From positions 1 to 44,774 of the IMG/VR virus record IMGVR_UViG_3300017991_001409: DNA of 44,774 nt; one strand, given 5' to 3'. Under the pieces are notes generated by a model, which saw only the letters and a list, made by a program, of their open reading frames with translations, was not told the DNA's origin and did not search any database. Below, in pieces: positions 1 to 7,427 of this stretch. Position numbers and translations under genes: made by a program. Source of the DNA: a virus. Within the stretch, counting starts at the first letter, position 1; every line of letters begins with the position of its first letter.

Positions 1-746
1 GCTACCACATCATCCAGAACAGTGACTGCTTCGATTTCATGGACGACGTCGTCGGCAGTGGTCAGGCCATCTATCACACCGCTGGCTCCCTTCGGAATGG
101 TCGAATCATCTTCATGACCGTCAAGCTTCCGGACGACGCCAAGGTTGGTGACGACAAGATCGAGAAGTACATCCTGCTGTCCACCTCACACGATGGCTCC
201 AAGAGCCTCCAGGTTCGCTGGACTCCCGTCCGAGTCGTCTGCATGAACACGCTCGGCGCTGCCCTCCGCACTGGTGCAGACAGCATGATGACGGTGCGCC
301 ACACCAAGAACTACCAGACCAAGGTAGGTCAGGTCCGTGAGGTTCTTCAGCTCACCGACCACTACTACAAAGTCATGGAAGAGGAGTATAACCGTCTTCT
401 GGACGAGCAGTTCTCCACCTCCCAGATGCAGACCCTCACCGAGCAGCTGATCACGTCGGAAGGCGAAGCTTCCACGAAGACCAAGAACAATCGCAACAAG
501 GTCCTGGAACTCTTCCACACCGGACGTGGGCAGGCTGCTGTGGCCAACACTCGCTGGGCCGCTTACAATGCCGTCACCGAGTACGTGGATCACTACGCCA
601 CCACTCGCAAGGTTGGCGACACCACTGCGGGTGAAGCTCGCATGAACTCAGTCATCTTCGGCGCTGGTGCTGGCTCGAAGCTGAAACAGAAAGCCTTCAA
701 CCTGCTGAAGGTAGACCCGAAGATCCAGGAAACCGTCCTGGCCTAA
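1..746 (+). CDS. DUF932 family phage/plasmid protein (5' truncated by window edge)
   Basis: The reading frame is open from the first bases of the window through an internal ATG at 39, so the true start lies upstream. The sequence before that ATG (YHIIQNSDCFDF) matches the N-terminal part of the DUF932 (TIGR03299, phage/plasmid-like protein) core, followed by the family hallmarks of a V-G-G/A-Y-TAG-L stretch, an L-LSTSHDGS segment and a TPVRVVCMNTL segment. DUF932 proteins are common in phages and plasmids; their biochemical role is not established. The C-terminal part is helical and charged. It is the last gene of a plus-strand unit and is followed by two terminators, opposite in direction to the structural genes. 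Family assignment is firm, function unknown. Confidence 0.85.
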   Translation, partial: YHIIQNSDCFDFMDDVVGSGQAIYHTAGSLRNGRIIFMTVKLPDDAKVGDDKIEKYILLSTSHDGSKSLQVRWTPVRVVCMNTLGAALRTGADSMMTVRHTKNYQTKVGQVREVLQLTDHYYKVMEEEYNRLLDEQFSTSQMQTLTEQLITSEGEASTKTKNNRNKVLELFHTGRGQAAVANTRWAAYNAVTEYVDHYATTRKVGDTTAGEARMNSVIFGAGAGSKLKQKAFNLLKVDPKIQETVLA

Positions 747-775
747 CAGAATTACCGTCCTAACGCCTTGGACTT

Positions 776-813
776 AGGGCTCTCGGAAAGTGCGATCCGG
801 GAGCCCTCCTTTT
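776..813 (+). terminator. Rho-independent terminator after the DUF932 gene
   Basis: An 11-bp stem (AGGGCTCTCGG at 776-786 with CCGGGAGCCCT at 797-807, one G-T wobble) with a 10-base loop is followed by CCTTTT. It lies 29 bases after the stop codon. Confidence 0.85.
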
Positions 814-837
814 GAAGCCTCTCGGCCATTCGGTCGC

Positions 838-882
838 AACCCCGGATTATTCGAACGGCATTTGCCGGAATCCGGGGTTTTT
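838..882 (+). terminator. Second Rho-independent terminator
   Basis: A perfect 11-bp stem (AACCCCGGATT at 838-848 with AATCCGGGGTT at 869-879) encloses a 20-base loop, and the 3' arm runs into a T5 tract at 878-882. It sits 56 bases after the first terminator and directly before the next promoter, so it insulates the small-gene operon. Confidence 0.85.
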
Positions 883-885
883 CAT

Positions 886-923
886 TTGCATCCTCCCTCA
901 TATGAAGTATACTTTAGGTATAC
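886..923 (+). promoter_or_regulatory. Sigma70-like promoter with GTATAC inverted repeat
   Basis: A -35-like TTGCAT (886-891) is separated by 16 bases from a -10-like TATACT (908-913). Overlapping and following the -10 is GTATAC (907-912), TTTAG, GTATAC (918-923). Two palindromic half sites over the start region look like an operator, which would let a repressor block the promoter. The promoter call rests on consensus match and position between a terminator and an operon; the operator role is inference. Confidence 0.6.
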
Positions 924-947
924 AGAGGACCTTTGAGGAGATCAGAC

Positions 948-1094
948 ATGGCAACCAAGACACGAAAAATGGAACTGATCGACGAGATCGTGAATCGCAC
1001 AAGTGAGGGATTTGATGAGGCGACCTACAGAGAAGCCCTGAATCAATACAGTGAGGAGCTTCTGGCTTACGCACTGGACACCCTGAATCGCTGA
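948..1094 (+). CDS. Small hypothetical protein, 48 aa
   Basis: This small gene begins with ATG at 948, 7 bases after a GAGGAG ribosome site (935-940). The 48-residue product is soluble, acidic in its second half and probably all-helical (MATKTRKMELIDEIVNRTSE at the N terminus). No family is recognised. It is the first of three short genes sharing the leader motif CTTTGAGGAG. Phage genes of this size in a plus-strand operon are often early host-takeover or regulatory proteins, but nothing in the sequence fixes a role. Confidence 0.65.
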   Translation: MATKTRKMELIDEIVNRTSEGFDEATYREALNQYSEELLAYALDTLNR

Positions 1095-1124
1095 ACCCAC
1101 ATAAGACCCTTGAGGAGAATCGAA

Positions 1125-1319
1125 ATGGAACGCAGATATCACATGAACACGAACGACGGTCGCTTCGTAGAGATGCCCTTTACGACAGTGGGACTGGCCT
1201 TTCTCCATGGCCTCCGCAAGGGCCGCTCTGATCTGTTCAAGTATCAACGGATCACCGAAGTTCTCCAAGCCTACCCCAGCAAAGTTGCTGTGGGTGAACT
1301 CCACACTTACGGTCTTTGA
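1125..1319 (+). CDS. Small hypothetical protein, 64 aa
   Basis: The start is the ATG at 1125, 7 bases after GAGGAG (1112-1117); an in-frame TTG at 1110 overlaps that ribosome site and is rejected. The product (MERRYHMNTNDGRFVEMPFT at the N terminus) is a short basic soluble protein with no recognisable motif. Its stop codon is part of the ribosome site of the next gene, so the two are translationally coupled. Second gene of the three-gene operon. Confidence 0.65.
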   Translation: MERRYHMNTNDGRFVEMPFTTVGLAFLHGLRKGRSDLFKYQRITEVLQAYPSKVAVGELHTYGL

Positions 1320-1330
1320 GGAGTCATGAG

Positions 1331-1486
1331 ATGAAGTGCCCGAAATGCAAAGGCTACGACGTGGACGTTTGTCCGGAACTGGATGCTGACTTTCAGTGTG
1401 GCGAATGTGGTCACAAGATCAAGCGCCGTGTTCGCCGTAGGACTCGCCAGCAGAAGCAGCGCACGCTGGCGAAGACCTGGATCTAA
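1331..1486 (+). CDS. Small zinc-ribbon protein, 51 aa
   Basis: ATG at 1331 follows GAGGAG (1318-1323) by 7 bases. The product has two CxxC knuckles, C3-P-K-C6 and C23-G-E-C26, 16 residues apart, plus an additional C14 (numbering from ATG), the pattern of a zinc ribbon. The C-terminal half is strongly basic (RRRVRRRTRQQKQR-like composition), which suggests nucleic-acid binding. It closes the plus-strand operon and is followed by a terminator. Zinc binding is a firm inference from spacing; RNA/DNA binding is likely but not shown. Confidence 0.75.
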   Translation: MKCPKCKGYDVDVCPELDADFQCGECGHKIKRRVRRRTRQQKQRTLAKTWI

Positions 1487-1508
1487 TATACCTCCTTTCT
1501 TGTTGTTG

Positions 1509-1539
1509 GGCTCCCTGAATTTCGATTTGGGGAGCCTTT
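1509..1539 (+). terminator. Rho-independent terminator of the small-gene operon
   Basis: GGCTCCC (1509-1515) pairs with GGGAGCC (1530-1536) across a 14-base loop, followed by TTT and further T-rich sequence. It lies 23 bases after the zinc-ribbon stop. The gene-free stretch 1487-1798 (about 310 bases) otherwise holds only the three further hairpins listed separately; I see no coding sequence there. Confidence 0.75.
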
Positions 1540-1622
1540 CATTTGCAGGAAGCCAAGGAAGCTGCCCTAAGAGACATTGATGTAATGGAGATCGTGACCA
1601 TCGAGCTTTCGTGATTTTCCAG

Positions 1623-1661
1623 AAAAGTAGGTCCCTTGAACTGGTGAAATCCAAGGGACCT
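1623..1661 (-). terminator. Hairpin terminator for minus-strand (late) transcripts
   Basis: A perfect 10-bp stem (AGGTCCCTTG at 1629-1638 with CAAGGGACCT at 1652-1661) is followed, on the minus strand, by ACTTTTCT. On the plus strand the 3' side is purine rich, so the orientation is minus. It backs up the terminator at 1774. Confidence 0.65.
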
Positions 1662-1690
1662 CCGGAAAGAAATGAGAGAAGCATTATCTG

Positions 1691-1724
1691 AGCCCCTCAG
1701 AGCCGATTTGAGGGGCTTTTGTTT
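1691..1724 (+). terminator. Rho-independent terminator at the convergent junction
   Basis: AGCCCCTCA (1691-1699) pairs perfectly with TGAGGGGCT (1709-1717) over a 9-base loop, followed by TTTTGTTTT. It stops plus-strand readthrough from running antisense into the late operon. Confidence 0.8.
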
Positions 1725-1773
1725 TCATTGGTCCCAGACTCCCCTGAGCCTGAGATCGCCCGCTGGAGCCTGC

Positions 1774-1792
1774 CAAAACGCCTCTGAGAGGC
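1774..1792 (-). terminator. Short terminator at the end of the late operon
   Basis: On the minus strand, 6 bases after the metallophosphoesterase stop, GCCTC-TCA-GAGGC forms a 5-bp GC-rich stem with a 3-base loop followed by GTTTTGG. The stem is short, so it may be leaky; a stronger hairpin follows at 1623-1661. Confidence 0.5.
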
Positions 1793-1798
1793 TGTCTG

Positions 1799-3115
1799 CT
1801 ACTCCTCGTCAAGCACGTGGGTCAAATATGAGCCAATCAGGCCCTCTTGCTTATGCCACAAGAAGCTCTGAGCCGCTCTGTCCTTGCCCACATATCCCTG
1901 CTGATAGTGCCATGCGTCCGTACTGCATAGCGATGGAATCACCCGGACGCTCGTCGCGCCAAATGACTCAGTTGAAATGAAGTCCATTTTCTTCTTCTTA
2001 TGGACATGCCCGATATGAATCTCTCGATATTTCGTATCGGCCCAATCCCTCGTGTACTCGTCCATGAAGATCCTAGGCAGATCCCTAATCGCCTCAGCGT
2101 CACCATGTGTATACCCAATGAAGTTCACACCATAGCGATAGTGCTTCCTCGAATTCGGAGCACAGTTGACGCTCACGTTAGGATCGTGCGTATGCAACGC
2201 ATCCAGGACCTGCGCCAGATAGTACGATGACTCAGGGTCATGGTTCCCTGGCACCCAGAGGATGCTCACAGGAGCCACTTGCCGACACAGCTCAACGGCC
2301 CGAATGACCGCCATCTTCCCTGCCTCAAACACCTTCGCAAATCGACAATCACAATCCAGACGGTTCTTACTCTTCGGAGTCGTCGCTGTCGGATCGTTCA
2401 AGTGGAAGAAGTCCTGCCCGAACGGGATCAGGATCTCCTCGATATTGTGATTCTGCACCTTGTTCAACAGATCCTGCACAGCTCTCAGGTAGAACCGTTC
2501 CGCGATCTTGATATCGTAGTCCTGGCGAGTCTCGTATCTCCAGGCCAACATGCCGAAGTGATGATCATACAAGCAGACCTCCAGCAAATGCGGATCAGTC
2601 ACAGGCTTGTATGTCACTGGTGTGTAATCAGGAGCAAAGCCACGAAGACGTTCCACTAAGTTCTCCATGACTACTTCCGGAGCCTTGTGGTTCTTCTTCC
2701 GCAACCATGCCTTGACCTGATAATTCGTGAAGGTCTCAGGCACCCCTGTCCCTGTCTTCTCTCCACCCATGGTGACTTCCCACGAGTTGACGATGTGACG
2801 CTCCACCTCCCAAACTCCCATGTCCACGTCGGACACAGCAAGCAAATCCTCCAAGGTCTTGATGTCCAAAGATCTCGTTGTGATAGTGGCCGTATCCTGG
2901 CCCATGTCTTTCTTGATCTCCTCCACAGGCTTGCCCAGAGGAGCATTCATCCACTCCTGATCAGCCTCGTCTGCCCCATGCTTCTCGATGTAGGCCAACG
3001 CTCGTCTGACACGGCTGGGATGCTCACCCAGCTCCCTGGCGATGGACGCACGGCCCCACTCAGGATGCGCTTCTTTGAGTTTCCTTACTCGTGCTCTTAG
3101 TTCGTTCAACTCCAT
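1799..3115 (-). CDS. Calcineurin-like metallophosphoesterase with N-terminal helix-turn-helix
   Basis: The 438-aa product carries the full metallophosphoesterase signature: D184-H-H186, GQDFFH (233-238), GNHD (290-293), THGD (336-339) and GHVH (369-372), which together hold two metal ions. This superfamily hydrolyses phosphodiesters or phosphomonoesters (nucleases such as Mre11/SbcD, cyclic-nucleotide or protein phosphatases). Residues 1-45 form a short helix-turn-helix-like region of the type used in phage small DNA-binding domains, so a DNA substrate is plausible but unproven. The start follows an AAGGAGG site. It is the last gene of the late minus-strand unit, just beyond the glycan cassette, and is followed by a terminator. 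Confidence 0.85.
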   Translation of the reverse strand: MELNELRARVRKLKEAHPEWGRASIARELGEHPSRVRRALAYIEKHGADEADQEWMNAPLGKPVEEIKKDMGQDTATITTRSLDIKTLEDLLAVSDVDMGVWEVERHIVNSWEVTMGGEKTGTGVPETFTNYQVKAWLRKKNHKAPEVVMENLVERLRGFAPDYTPVTYKPVTDPHLLEVCLYDHHFGMLAWRYETRQDYDIKIAERFYLRAVQDLLNKVQNHNIEEILIPFGQDFFHLNDPTATTPKSKNRLDCDCRFAKVFEAGKMAVIRAVELCRQVAPVSILWVPGNHDPESSYYLAQVLDALHTHDPNVSVNCAPNSRKHYRYGVNFIGYTHGDAEAIRDLPRIFMDEYTRDWADTKYREIHIGHVHKKKKMDFISTESFGATSVRVIPSLCSTDAWHYQQGYVGKDRAAQSFLWHKQEGLIGSYLTHVLDEE

Positions 3116-3129
3116 GTGTACCTTCCTCC

Positions 3130-3576
3130 TTATTCACACACTGCCTGATGTTTCCGGTGATACTCCAAGACTCTATCCCGGAACTCCTCAATCTCGTCCC
3201 AATCGCACTTCCAGATCTCCGATGGTACACCGTCCATGCGTAGACACGGTTTCCCATTCTCCAGCTGACGTGCCAACTCAGCCTCAGCTCCTCCGGATCT
3301 CTCCCAGAAATGAGCAAACAGCCCCTGGCTCATGTCACCCAGTGTGAAGTCTGCTTCCAGCACATGGTCGATTGTTACGTAGCCATGGCCCAACAGGTAC
3401 TGTACGATGCGATCATACGGAGCCACCGAGATCCACTCGATTTCCGGTACGATGACCTGCAACGCATCAATGTTCCGTTTCGCCTTGGCACAGTTCGCTG
3501 CCATGTCTTCCATGGTAGCCGCATCACCCTTGTTCCCACGAATGGGAATTGCGTAATACACTTTCGGTCTAGCCAT
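3130..3576 (-). CDS. Nucleoside 2-deoxyribosyltransferase-like protein (tentative)
   Basis: The 148-aa product starts MARPKVYYAIPIRG at ATG 3576 after GAGAGGAG; an upstream in-frame TTG (3591) lies over the previous stop and ribosome site and is rejected. The opening beta strand YYAIPIRG followed by a short glycine/asparagine loop, and the later segment VAPYDRIVQYLL, recall the Rossmann-like nucleoside 2-deoxyribosyltransferase / DUF4406 group, which cleaves N-glycosidic bonds of nucleotides. The later charged segment and C-terminal helix fit no specific motif. It lies between a glycosyltransferase and the phosphoesterase. Family assignment is moderate and based on general sequence character. 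Confidence 0.45.
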   Translation of the reverse strand: MARPKVYYAIPIRGNKGDAATMEDMAANCAKAKRNIDALQVIVPEIEWISVAPYDRIVQYLLGHGYVTIDHVLEADFTLGDMSQGLFAHFWERSGGAEAELARQLENGKPCLRMDGVPSEIWKCDWDEIEEFRDRVLEYHRKHQAVCE

Positions 3577-3587
3577 TGTCACTCCTC

Positions 3588-4304
3588 TCAAAGCATGTTA
3601 CGTCTCTTCCTTCCAATCCTTACTACGCCACCACGCCTAACCGACGTCGCCGGATGCCTCTTCACCGATCCCGGCTTCACCATGACTGGGTCAGGCTTAT
3701 CAATCTCCTTCTTAGGTGGTGGAGCATTCCGCACTGTCCTCGATGCCTGATAATGCTTGATCACAGGCTCCTCTACGTCAGCCATGTAATCAAAGATCGT
3801 GCAGTACTCCTCAGGCAGGATGAAGTACGGATAGTCACCCGCCTTCAGTGCCCGATCCAGCCCCACCTGATCCCACAACTGCGGATGTGGCTTGCACTCC
3901 GCAATCCACCGATCAATGATCTCGTGTGTTGTCGCACAGTTCTTGAAGTACAGTGTCCCACTCAACAGCTCAGGCTTCACATGTTTCCGACGCCTGCGTG
4001 AATGGTCCAGAACGTGTGCTGCCAGATACGCATCGTCACGCTCATCATATTCATCGAACAGAGACGGGTATTTCAGGAACTCCGCATCCGCATCCACATA
4101 CACCACCGACTTCGGGAAATGCTTTGCCAGCATCTCCTGCACAAAGTGGGGCTTCCACTGGGTGTTCGCATACCAATCACCCTTCGGTTGGATAGGAGTC
4201 ACGTCATAGGTCAGATTGAACCGCTTCATCGACCGAATCAGCCGCTTGACATGCTCCTCATACGGAGTCCCCACTGTGAAATAGGCTGTCACTACGTAAG
4301 ACAT
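3588..4304 (-). CDS. GT-A type glycosyltransferase with basic C-terminal tail
   Basis: The 238-aa protein opens with a beta strand (SYVVTAYFTVGTPY) and contains VYVDADAEF, a DxD motif that binds metal and a nucleotide sugar, followed by LLSGTLYFKN, WDQVGLDRAL and LPEEYCTIFDY; this order is typical of nucleotide-diphospho-sugar transferases related to GT77/GT8-like families. The last 50 residues are proline- and arginine-rich (ending RRGGVVRIGRKRRNML), probably an unstructured tail that could bind membrane or another protein. The start follows AGGAG. It is the most distal glycosyltransferase of the cassette. Sugar donor and acceptor cannot be read. Confidence 0.7.
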   Translation of the reverse strand: MSYVVTAYFTVGTPYEEHVKRLIRSMKRFNLTYDVTPIQPKGDWYANTQWKPHFVQEMLAKHFPKSVVYVDADAEFLKYPSLFDEYDERDDAYLAAHVLDHSRRRRKHVKPELLSGTLYFKNCATTHEIIDRWIAECKPHPQLWDQVGLDRALKAGDYPYFILPEEYCTIFDYMADVEEPVIKHYQASRTVRNAPPPKKEIDKPDPVMVKPGSVKRHPATSVRRGGVVRIGRKRRNML

Positions 4305-4305
4305 G

Positions 4306-5136
4306 TCACAACTCCTTGATTTGATCTCGAATTGACGGGATCATCAGGCGATCATTCAATGGTAGAACTGTCGCAAGTGTCCGGTTGCAATCTGCACCGG
4401 GGGCACATGGTTCTATATCCAGTTCGAGACCAAAATGTTCGCTCAAAAGTGATAAAAGTTCGTATTTTGTCACGATATCTGAGAATACATGGAAGATTCC
4501 CTTTTTCCATAAATTACCCTCCATGATCTTCTCGCAGATGCGTGCATATTCGTTGGTAGTAACGCCATTCCACCGATGATTCGTGAATCCACGCACCTTC
4601 TGCCCAGCCTGACTCTTCGCCCACGCAATCAGACTTGCGTCCTTGTGCAGCTCATTGCCAATGATGCTCGTTCGCAGCGTCATGCACTCCGTAGACTCAC
4701 CCATGACCTTGCTCATGCCATACAGATCCTGACAATCATGTGCATCTTCCTCAGTATAAAGTCCCTTCTGGCCTGAGTAGACACAGTCAGTAGTGATATT
4801 GATCAGCTTGATCCCATTCTGATTGCAATACTCCGCGAGAACGTGCGGAAATACCGAATTGATCAGCAGCGTGTTTGCCGCACCTGTTGATTCAATGAAT
4901 GGCTTGATGATCCCCAGGCAGTTGATCACATACTCTGCCTCTCTGGGGATCTTGTGCATCGTGTACTTCTCGTGTGGAAGCCGAAATGACATCCACTTGC
5001 CCGGATACATGGGCTCCTGCACCCCATCGTCACTCCGACACGTCAGGAGCACCTCGTCACGTCCATAGATGTTCTGCATATGCTGCCCCACAGCATTGCC
5101 CAGCATTCCCGTTGCACCCAATACGACTACCTTCAT
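4306..5136 (-). CDS. RmlD-like SDR: NDP-4-keto-6-deoxysugar reductase
   Basis: A 276-aa short-chain dehydrogenase/reductase. G7-ATG-MLG13 is the GxxGxxG NAD(P) loop, NCLG and ITTDCVYSG are the RmlD-type strand motifs, and DLYGMSK supplies the catalytic Tyr/Lys pair. RmlD-type enzymes reduce the C4 ketone of activated 6-deoxy sugars; the MLGNAV start resembles reductases of the UDP-L-QuiNAc route (WbvR type). The ATG at 5136 was chosen because AGGAGG precedes it and it forms an ATGA overlap with the cupin gene before it. Neighbouring RmlC-like and epimerase genes support deoxysugar synthesis. Exact sugar is inference. Confidence 0.8.
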   Translation of the reverse strand: MKVVVLGATGMLGNAVGQHMQNIYGRDEVLLTCRSDDGVQEPMYPGKWMSFRLPHEKYTMHKIPREAEYVINCLGIIKPFIESTGAANTLLINSVFPHVLAEYCNQNGIKLINITTDCVYSGQKGLYTEEDAHDCQDLYGMSKVMGESTECMTLRTSIIGNELHKDASLIAWAKSQAGQKVRGFTNHRWNGVTTNEYARICEKIMEGNLWKKGIFHVFSDIVTKYELLSLLSEHFGLELDIEPCAPGADCNRTLATVLPLNDRLMIPSIRDQIKEL

Positions 5137-5588
5137 CTGTAATCCTCCTGCCAAAGCCCTTCTCCGAATGCATCCCATTCCAGACGATAGTCATCACCCC
5201 TGCTCTCTTCCATCGTAGTGGTCGAGAAGAACATCACTATCGTATCTGCTGTCAAATTCATGAATCCGTTGTAGTACCCAGGTGGAATCCACAGCACCTT
5301 CGGTGTGTCACTGGACAGTGTCACCTGTACCAAATCTGGATCATGCCCCACTACGATGTGTGGAGTACGAGAAATCGGAATCGCCTGGATCAGCGCCGCA
5401 CCTTTCGGCACATAGACATACTTGCCCTCGATCTTGTGACCATGCCATGCCCGAATAAACCCAGCCGCATGATTCTCCACCTGATAGAACCGCTTCACTC
5501 CTACGAATGCGAAGTCATTCACAAACGACAACGGCCCACGATCATCCACGAACTTCCCACCACTGATAACTTCCGGTTTCTCTGTCAT
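5133..5588 (-). CDS. RmlC-like cupin sugar epimerase
   Basis: The 151-aa protein matches the single-domain cupin fold of dTDP-4-dehydrorhamnose 3,5-epimerases: DDRG near the N terminus, FIRAWHGHK (the RGxH-type catalytic histidine strand), VPKGAA, and WIPPGYYNGF in place of the usual IPxGxAHGF. It ends with DDYRLEWD, also an RmlC-like feature. The family inverts C3/C5 of 4-keto-6-deoxy sugars or acts as a ketoisomerase. Start ATG 5588 was chosen over 5594 because the AGGAG site abuts the latter; the chosen start makes an ATGA overlap with the preceding SDR. The altered HGF motif (YNGF) means activity may differ from RmlC. Confidence 0.75.
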   Translation of the reverse strand: MTEKPEVISGGKFVDDRGPLSFVNDFAFVGVKRFYQVENHAAGFIRAWHGHKIEGKYVYVPKGAALIQAIPISRTPHIVVGHDPDLVQVTLSSDTPKVLWIPPGYYNGFMNLTADTIVMFFSTTTMEESRGDDYRLEWDAFGEGLWQEDYR

Positions 5589-6559
5589 AGCCATCTCCTG
5601 TATGTATTCTCAATGTGCAATTGATTGCTATAGATCGGACTGCCCAAGTTCTTGATTCGATTGTGCTTCACCAAACTCACAATGTCATGTACACCATTGA
5701 TCAGCTTCCACTGTGGTGATGGTGCATCCAGAACTGCATGCCACCGATCAGTCGAGACACGGTAGTTCCGCTGGTCCTCGAACATCATCTCCACCGTCTT
5801 CACCTCACACTCCGGAATCACCTTCTTGATTTCCGTTGCAATCTCGTGAATGCGAAAGTTCCCCGCACTCAAATTGAACAGACCCTTCAGCTTCGGATGA
5901 TTGACCGCATACCGAATGGCCTCACCCACATCCTTCACGTGAATCATCGGTCTCCACTGCTCACCTCCAAACACTGTCAGAGGCTCACCACATGCGGCCT
6001 TCTTCGCCAGGATGTTCGCCACCAAGTCCAACCGGATACGTGAGAACAGATCACCAACACCATACAGAGTCCCTAGCCGAAACACCACACTACGATCTGC
6101 TGCATGCTCCAGGATGTACTGCTCAGCCTCCAGCTTCGTCTCCGCATACACTGACAACGGATTAGGCGCAGCGTCTTCATCGATGAGATCGTTGTTGACC
6201 CCATACACACTGCATGTACTCGTGAAGATGATTCGTCCATCGTAGTTGTCCACCAGCCACTTCACCGCATCTGCATTCACAGCCTGCGTCAAGAACGGAT
6301 CAGCCGCACACGCACCATCACCCACGATAGCTGCCAGCCACACCACTGTGTCAAACTTCGGTAGGATCTCCAGTAACTTGGACCGATCCCGGATGTCACC
6401 GTACACGAACGGCACATGCTTCATGAACCGCTCTTCATATGCCAAAATGTCATACACGGTCGGATCTGGATCACAATGCTCCCGCGCTGTGTACTGCAAC
6501 AGGTCTGTCAACCACCCACCAATGTACCCGGCACCACCTACCACTAATGTATTACCCAT
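5585..6559 (-). CDS. NAD-dependent sugar epimerase/dehydratase (extended SDR)
   Basis: The 324-aa product has VVGGAGYIGG (GxxGxxG cofactor loop), VYGDIRD, LAAIVG, TSTCSVYG and SVYAETK (Ser-Tyr-Lys catalytic set), and RPMIHVKDV, the order seen in GalE/WcaG-like nucleotide-sugar epimerases, dehydratases and reductases. The substrate cannot be read from sequence. Two ATGs (6562 and 6559) are possible; 6559 lies 7 bases after GGAG, the spacing used through the window. Its stop overlaps the RmlC-like start. In context it would convert a UDP- or GDP-sugar for one of the cassette glycosyltransferases, for example the GT10 enzyme. Confidence 0.8.
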   Translation of the reverse strand: MGNTLVVGGAGYIGGWLTDLLQYTAREHCDPDPTVYDILAYEERFMKHVPFVYGDIRDRSKLLEILPKFDTVVWLAAIVGDGACAADPFLTQAVNADAVKWLVDNYDGRIIFTSTCSVYGVNNDLIDEDAAPNPLSVYAETKLEAEQYILEHAADRSVVFRLGTLYGVGDLFSRIRLDLVANILAKKAACGEPLTVFGGEQWRPMIHVKDVGEAIRYAVNHPKLKGLFNLSAGNFRIHEIATEIKKVIPECEVKTVEMMFEDQRNYRVSTDRWHAVLDAPSPQWKLINGVHDIVSLVKHNRIKNLGSPIYSNQLHIENTYRRWL

Positions 6560-6569
6560 CATCCTTCTC

Positions 6570-7427
6570 CTAAAAGAAACTCCTTCTCTTTCCTTTCTCC
6601 TTCGGCATATCCGCATGTGGAACAACCGATTCATGCAACATCTGAGGATCGTTGTTTCTGAATCTCATGCACGCGCACATATGCAAATCATGAAATGACT
6701 CAAACGGAAGACAGTCCATGGTTCCCTTGCCTGTGTAGATCGCTGGGTAGGATGCGTAATCAAGTTGCAAATCGTCATACGCCCTCGTGAATCCGATCTC
6801 TATCCCGATCCCATTGTAGTTCTCCATCCCATACTGCATCATGACCGTAAACTGCTTCCTTGGTGCTATCGCAGCTGGGAAACACAGCGAATACTCATCC
6901 CGGATCTCTGGCAGCTTCACCAAGAAGTCACCATCATCCGCTCTAATCCAATGCGTCACATCATTGATGTATGCCAACCGCTGCTCTCTGCCTGGGCGCT
7001 CCACGAATCCCGGAACATTCAACAGGTTCTCTTGATGAATGTGCGTATTGTAATTGATCCAGTTGATCCCAAACCTGTTCCACAGAGCATACAAAGTCTC
7101 CTCTGTAGGAATCCGCTCGATCACCACATGGTCCTCACAGTAGAACAGGAACTCATCGTCAATGTTCGCCACACCACGCTTGATGTTGTTCAGCATGGCC
7201 CGCTCTCCCGTACACTCGCCCAACACGACCGTCCAACCCTTTGGAGAGTACCGCTGACGGAGCACATGCTCACAGCCCACCACATCCGGCTGTAGGTCGA
7301 TGGAGAGCACCTTGGTATTCAGCGTCTCAGACACCGTGTTCGCACGATCAATGGAGTCCAGGAGCCGACACGTCAAATCCAGACGATGAGGCAGATTCGT
7401 TGTGATAACCAGACAGCCGACGCTCAT
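6570..7427 (-). CDS. Putative GT-A glycosyltransferase
   Basis: The 285-aa product begins MSVGCLVITTNLPHRLDL, then has the pattern of a GT-A enzyme: an N-terminal strand, a helix with RLLDSID, and EFLFYCEDHVV, an ED-containing strand at the place of the usual DxD. Later parts contain many aromatic residues. The start ATG 7427 overlaps by one base the TAA of the small gene before it (TAATG) and has an AAGGGGA site. No specific CAZy family is recognised. Being inside the sugar cassette supports the call; I would not assign a donor. Confidence 0.5.
   Translation of the reverse strand: MSVGCLVITTNLPHRLDLTCRLLDSIDRANTVSETLNTKVLSIDLQPDVVGCEHVLRQRYSPKGWTVVLGECTGERAMLNNIKRGVANIDDEFLFYCEDHVVIERIPTEETLYALWNRFGINWINYNTHIHQENLLNVPGFVERPGREQRLAYINDVTHWIRADDGDFLVKLPEIRDEYSLCFPAAIAPRKQFTVMMQYGMENYNGIGIEIGFTRAYDDLQLDYASYPAIYTGKGTMDCLPFESFHDLHMCACMRFRNNDPQMLHESVVPHADMPKEKGKRRSFF

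Larger units (their letters stand above)
931..1323 (+). promoter_or_regulatory. Repeated leader motif CTTTGAGGAG before each small gene
   Basis: The same 10-base element stands before all three small genes: CTTTGAGGAG at 931-940, CCTTGAGGAG at 1108-1117 and CTTTGAGGAG at 1314-1323, each 7 bases before the ATG. The GAGGAG part is the ribosome site; the conserved CTTT/CCTT upstream suggests selection on the whole leader. Confidence 0.6.

Noticed and set aside
1672-1980. Plus-strand open frame of 102 codons running into the phosphoesterase gene
   Set aside because: It spans a terminator hairpin (1691-1724) and runs antisense to a well-supported gene.
2240-2659. Plus-strand open frame of 139 codons
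   Set aside because: Antisense to the metallophosphoesterase catalytic region, no ribosome site and no recognisable motif.
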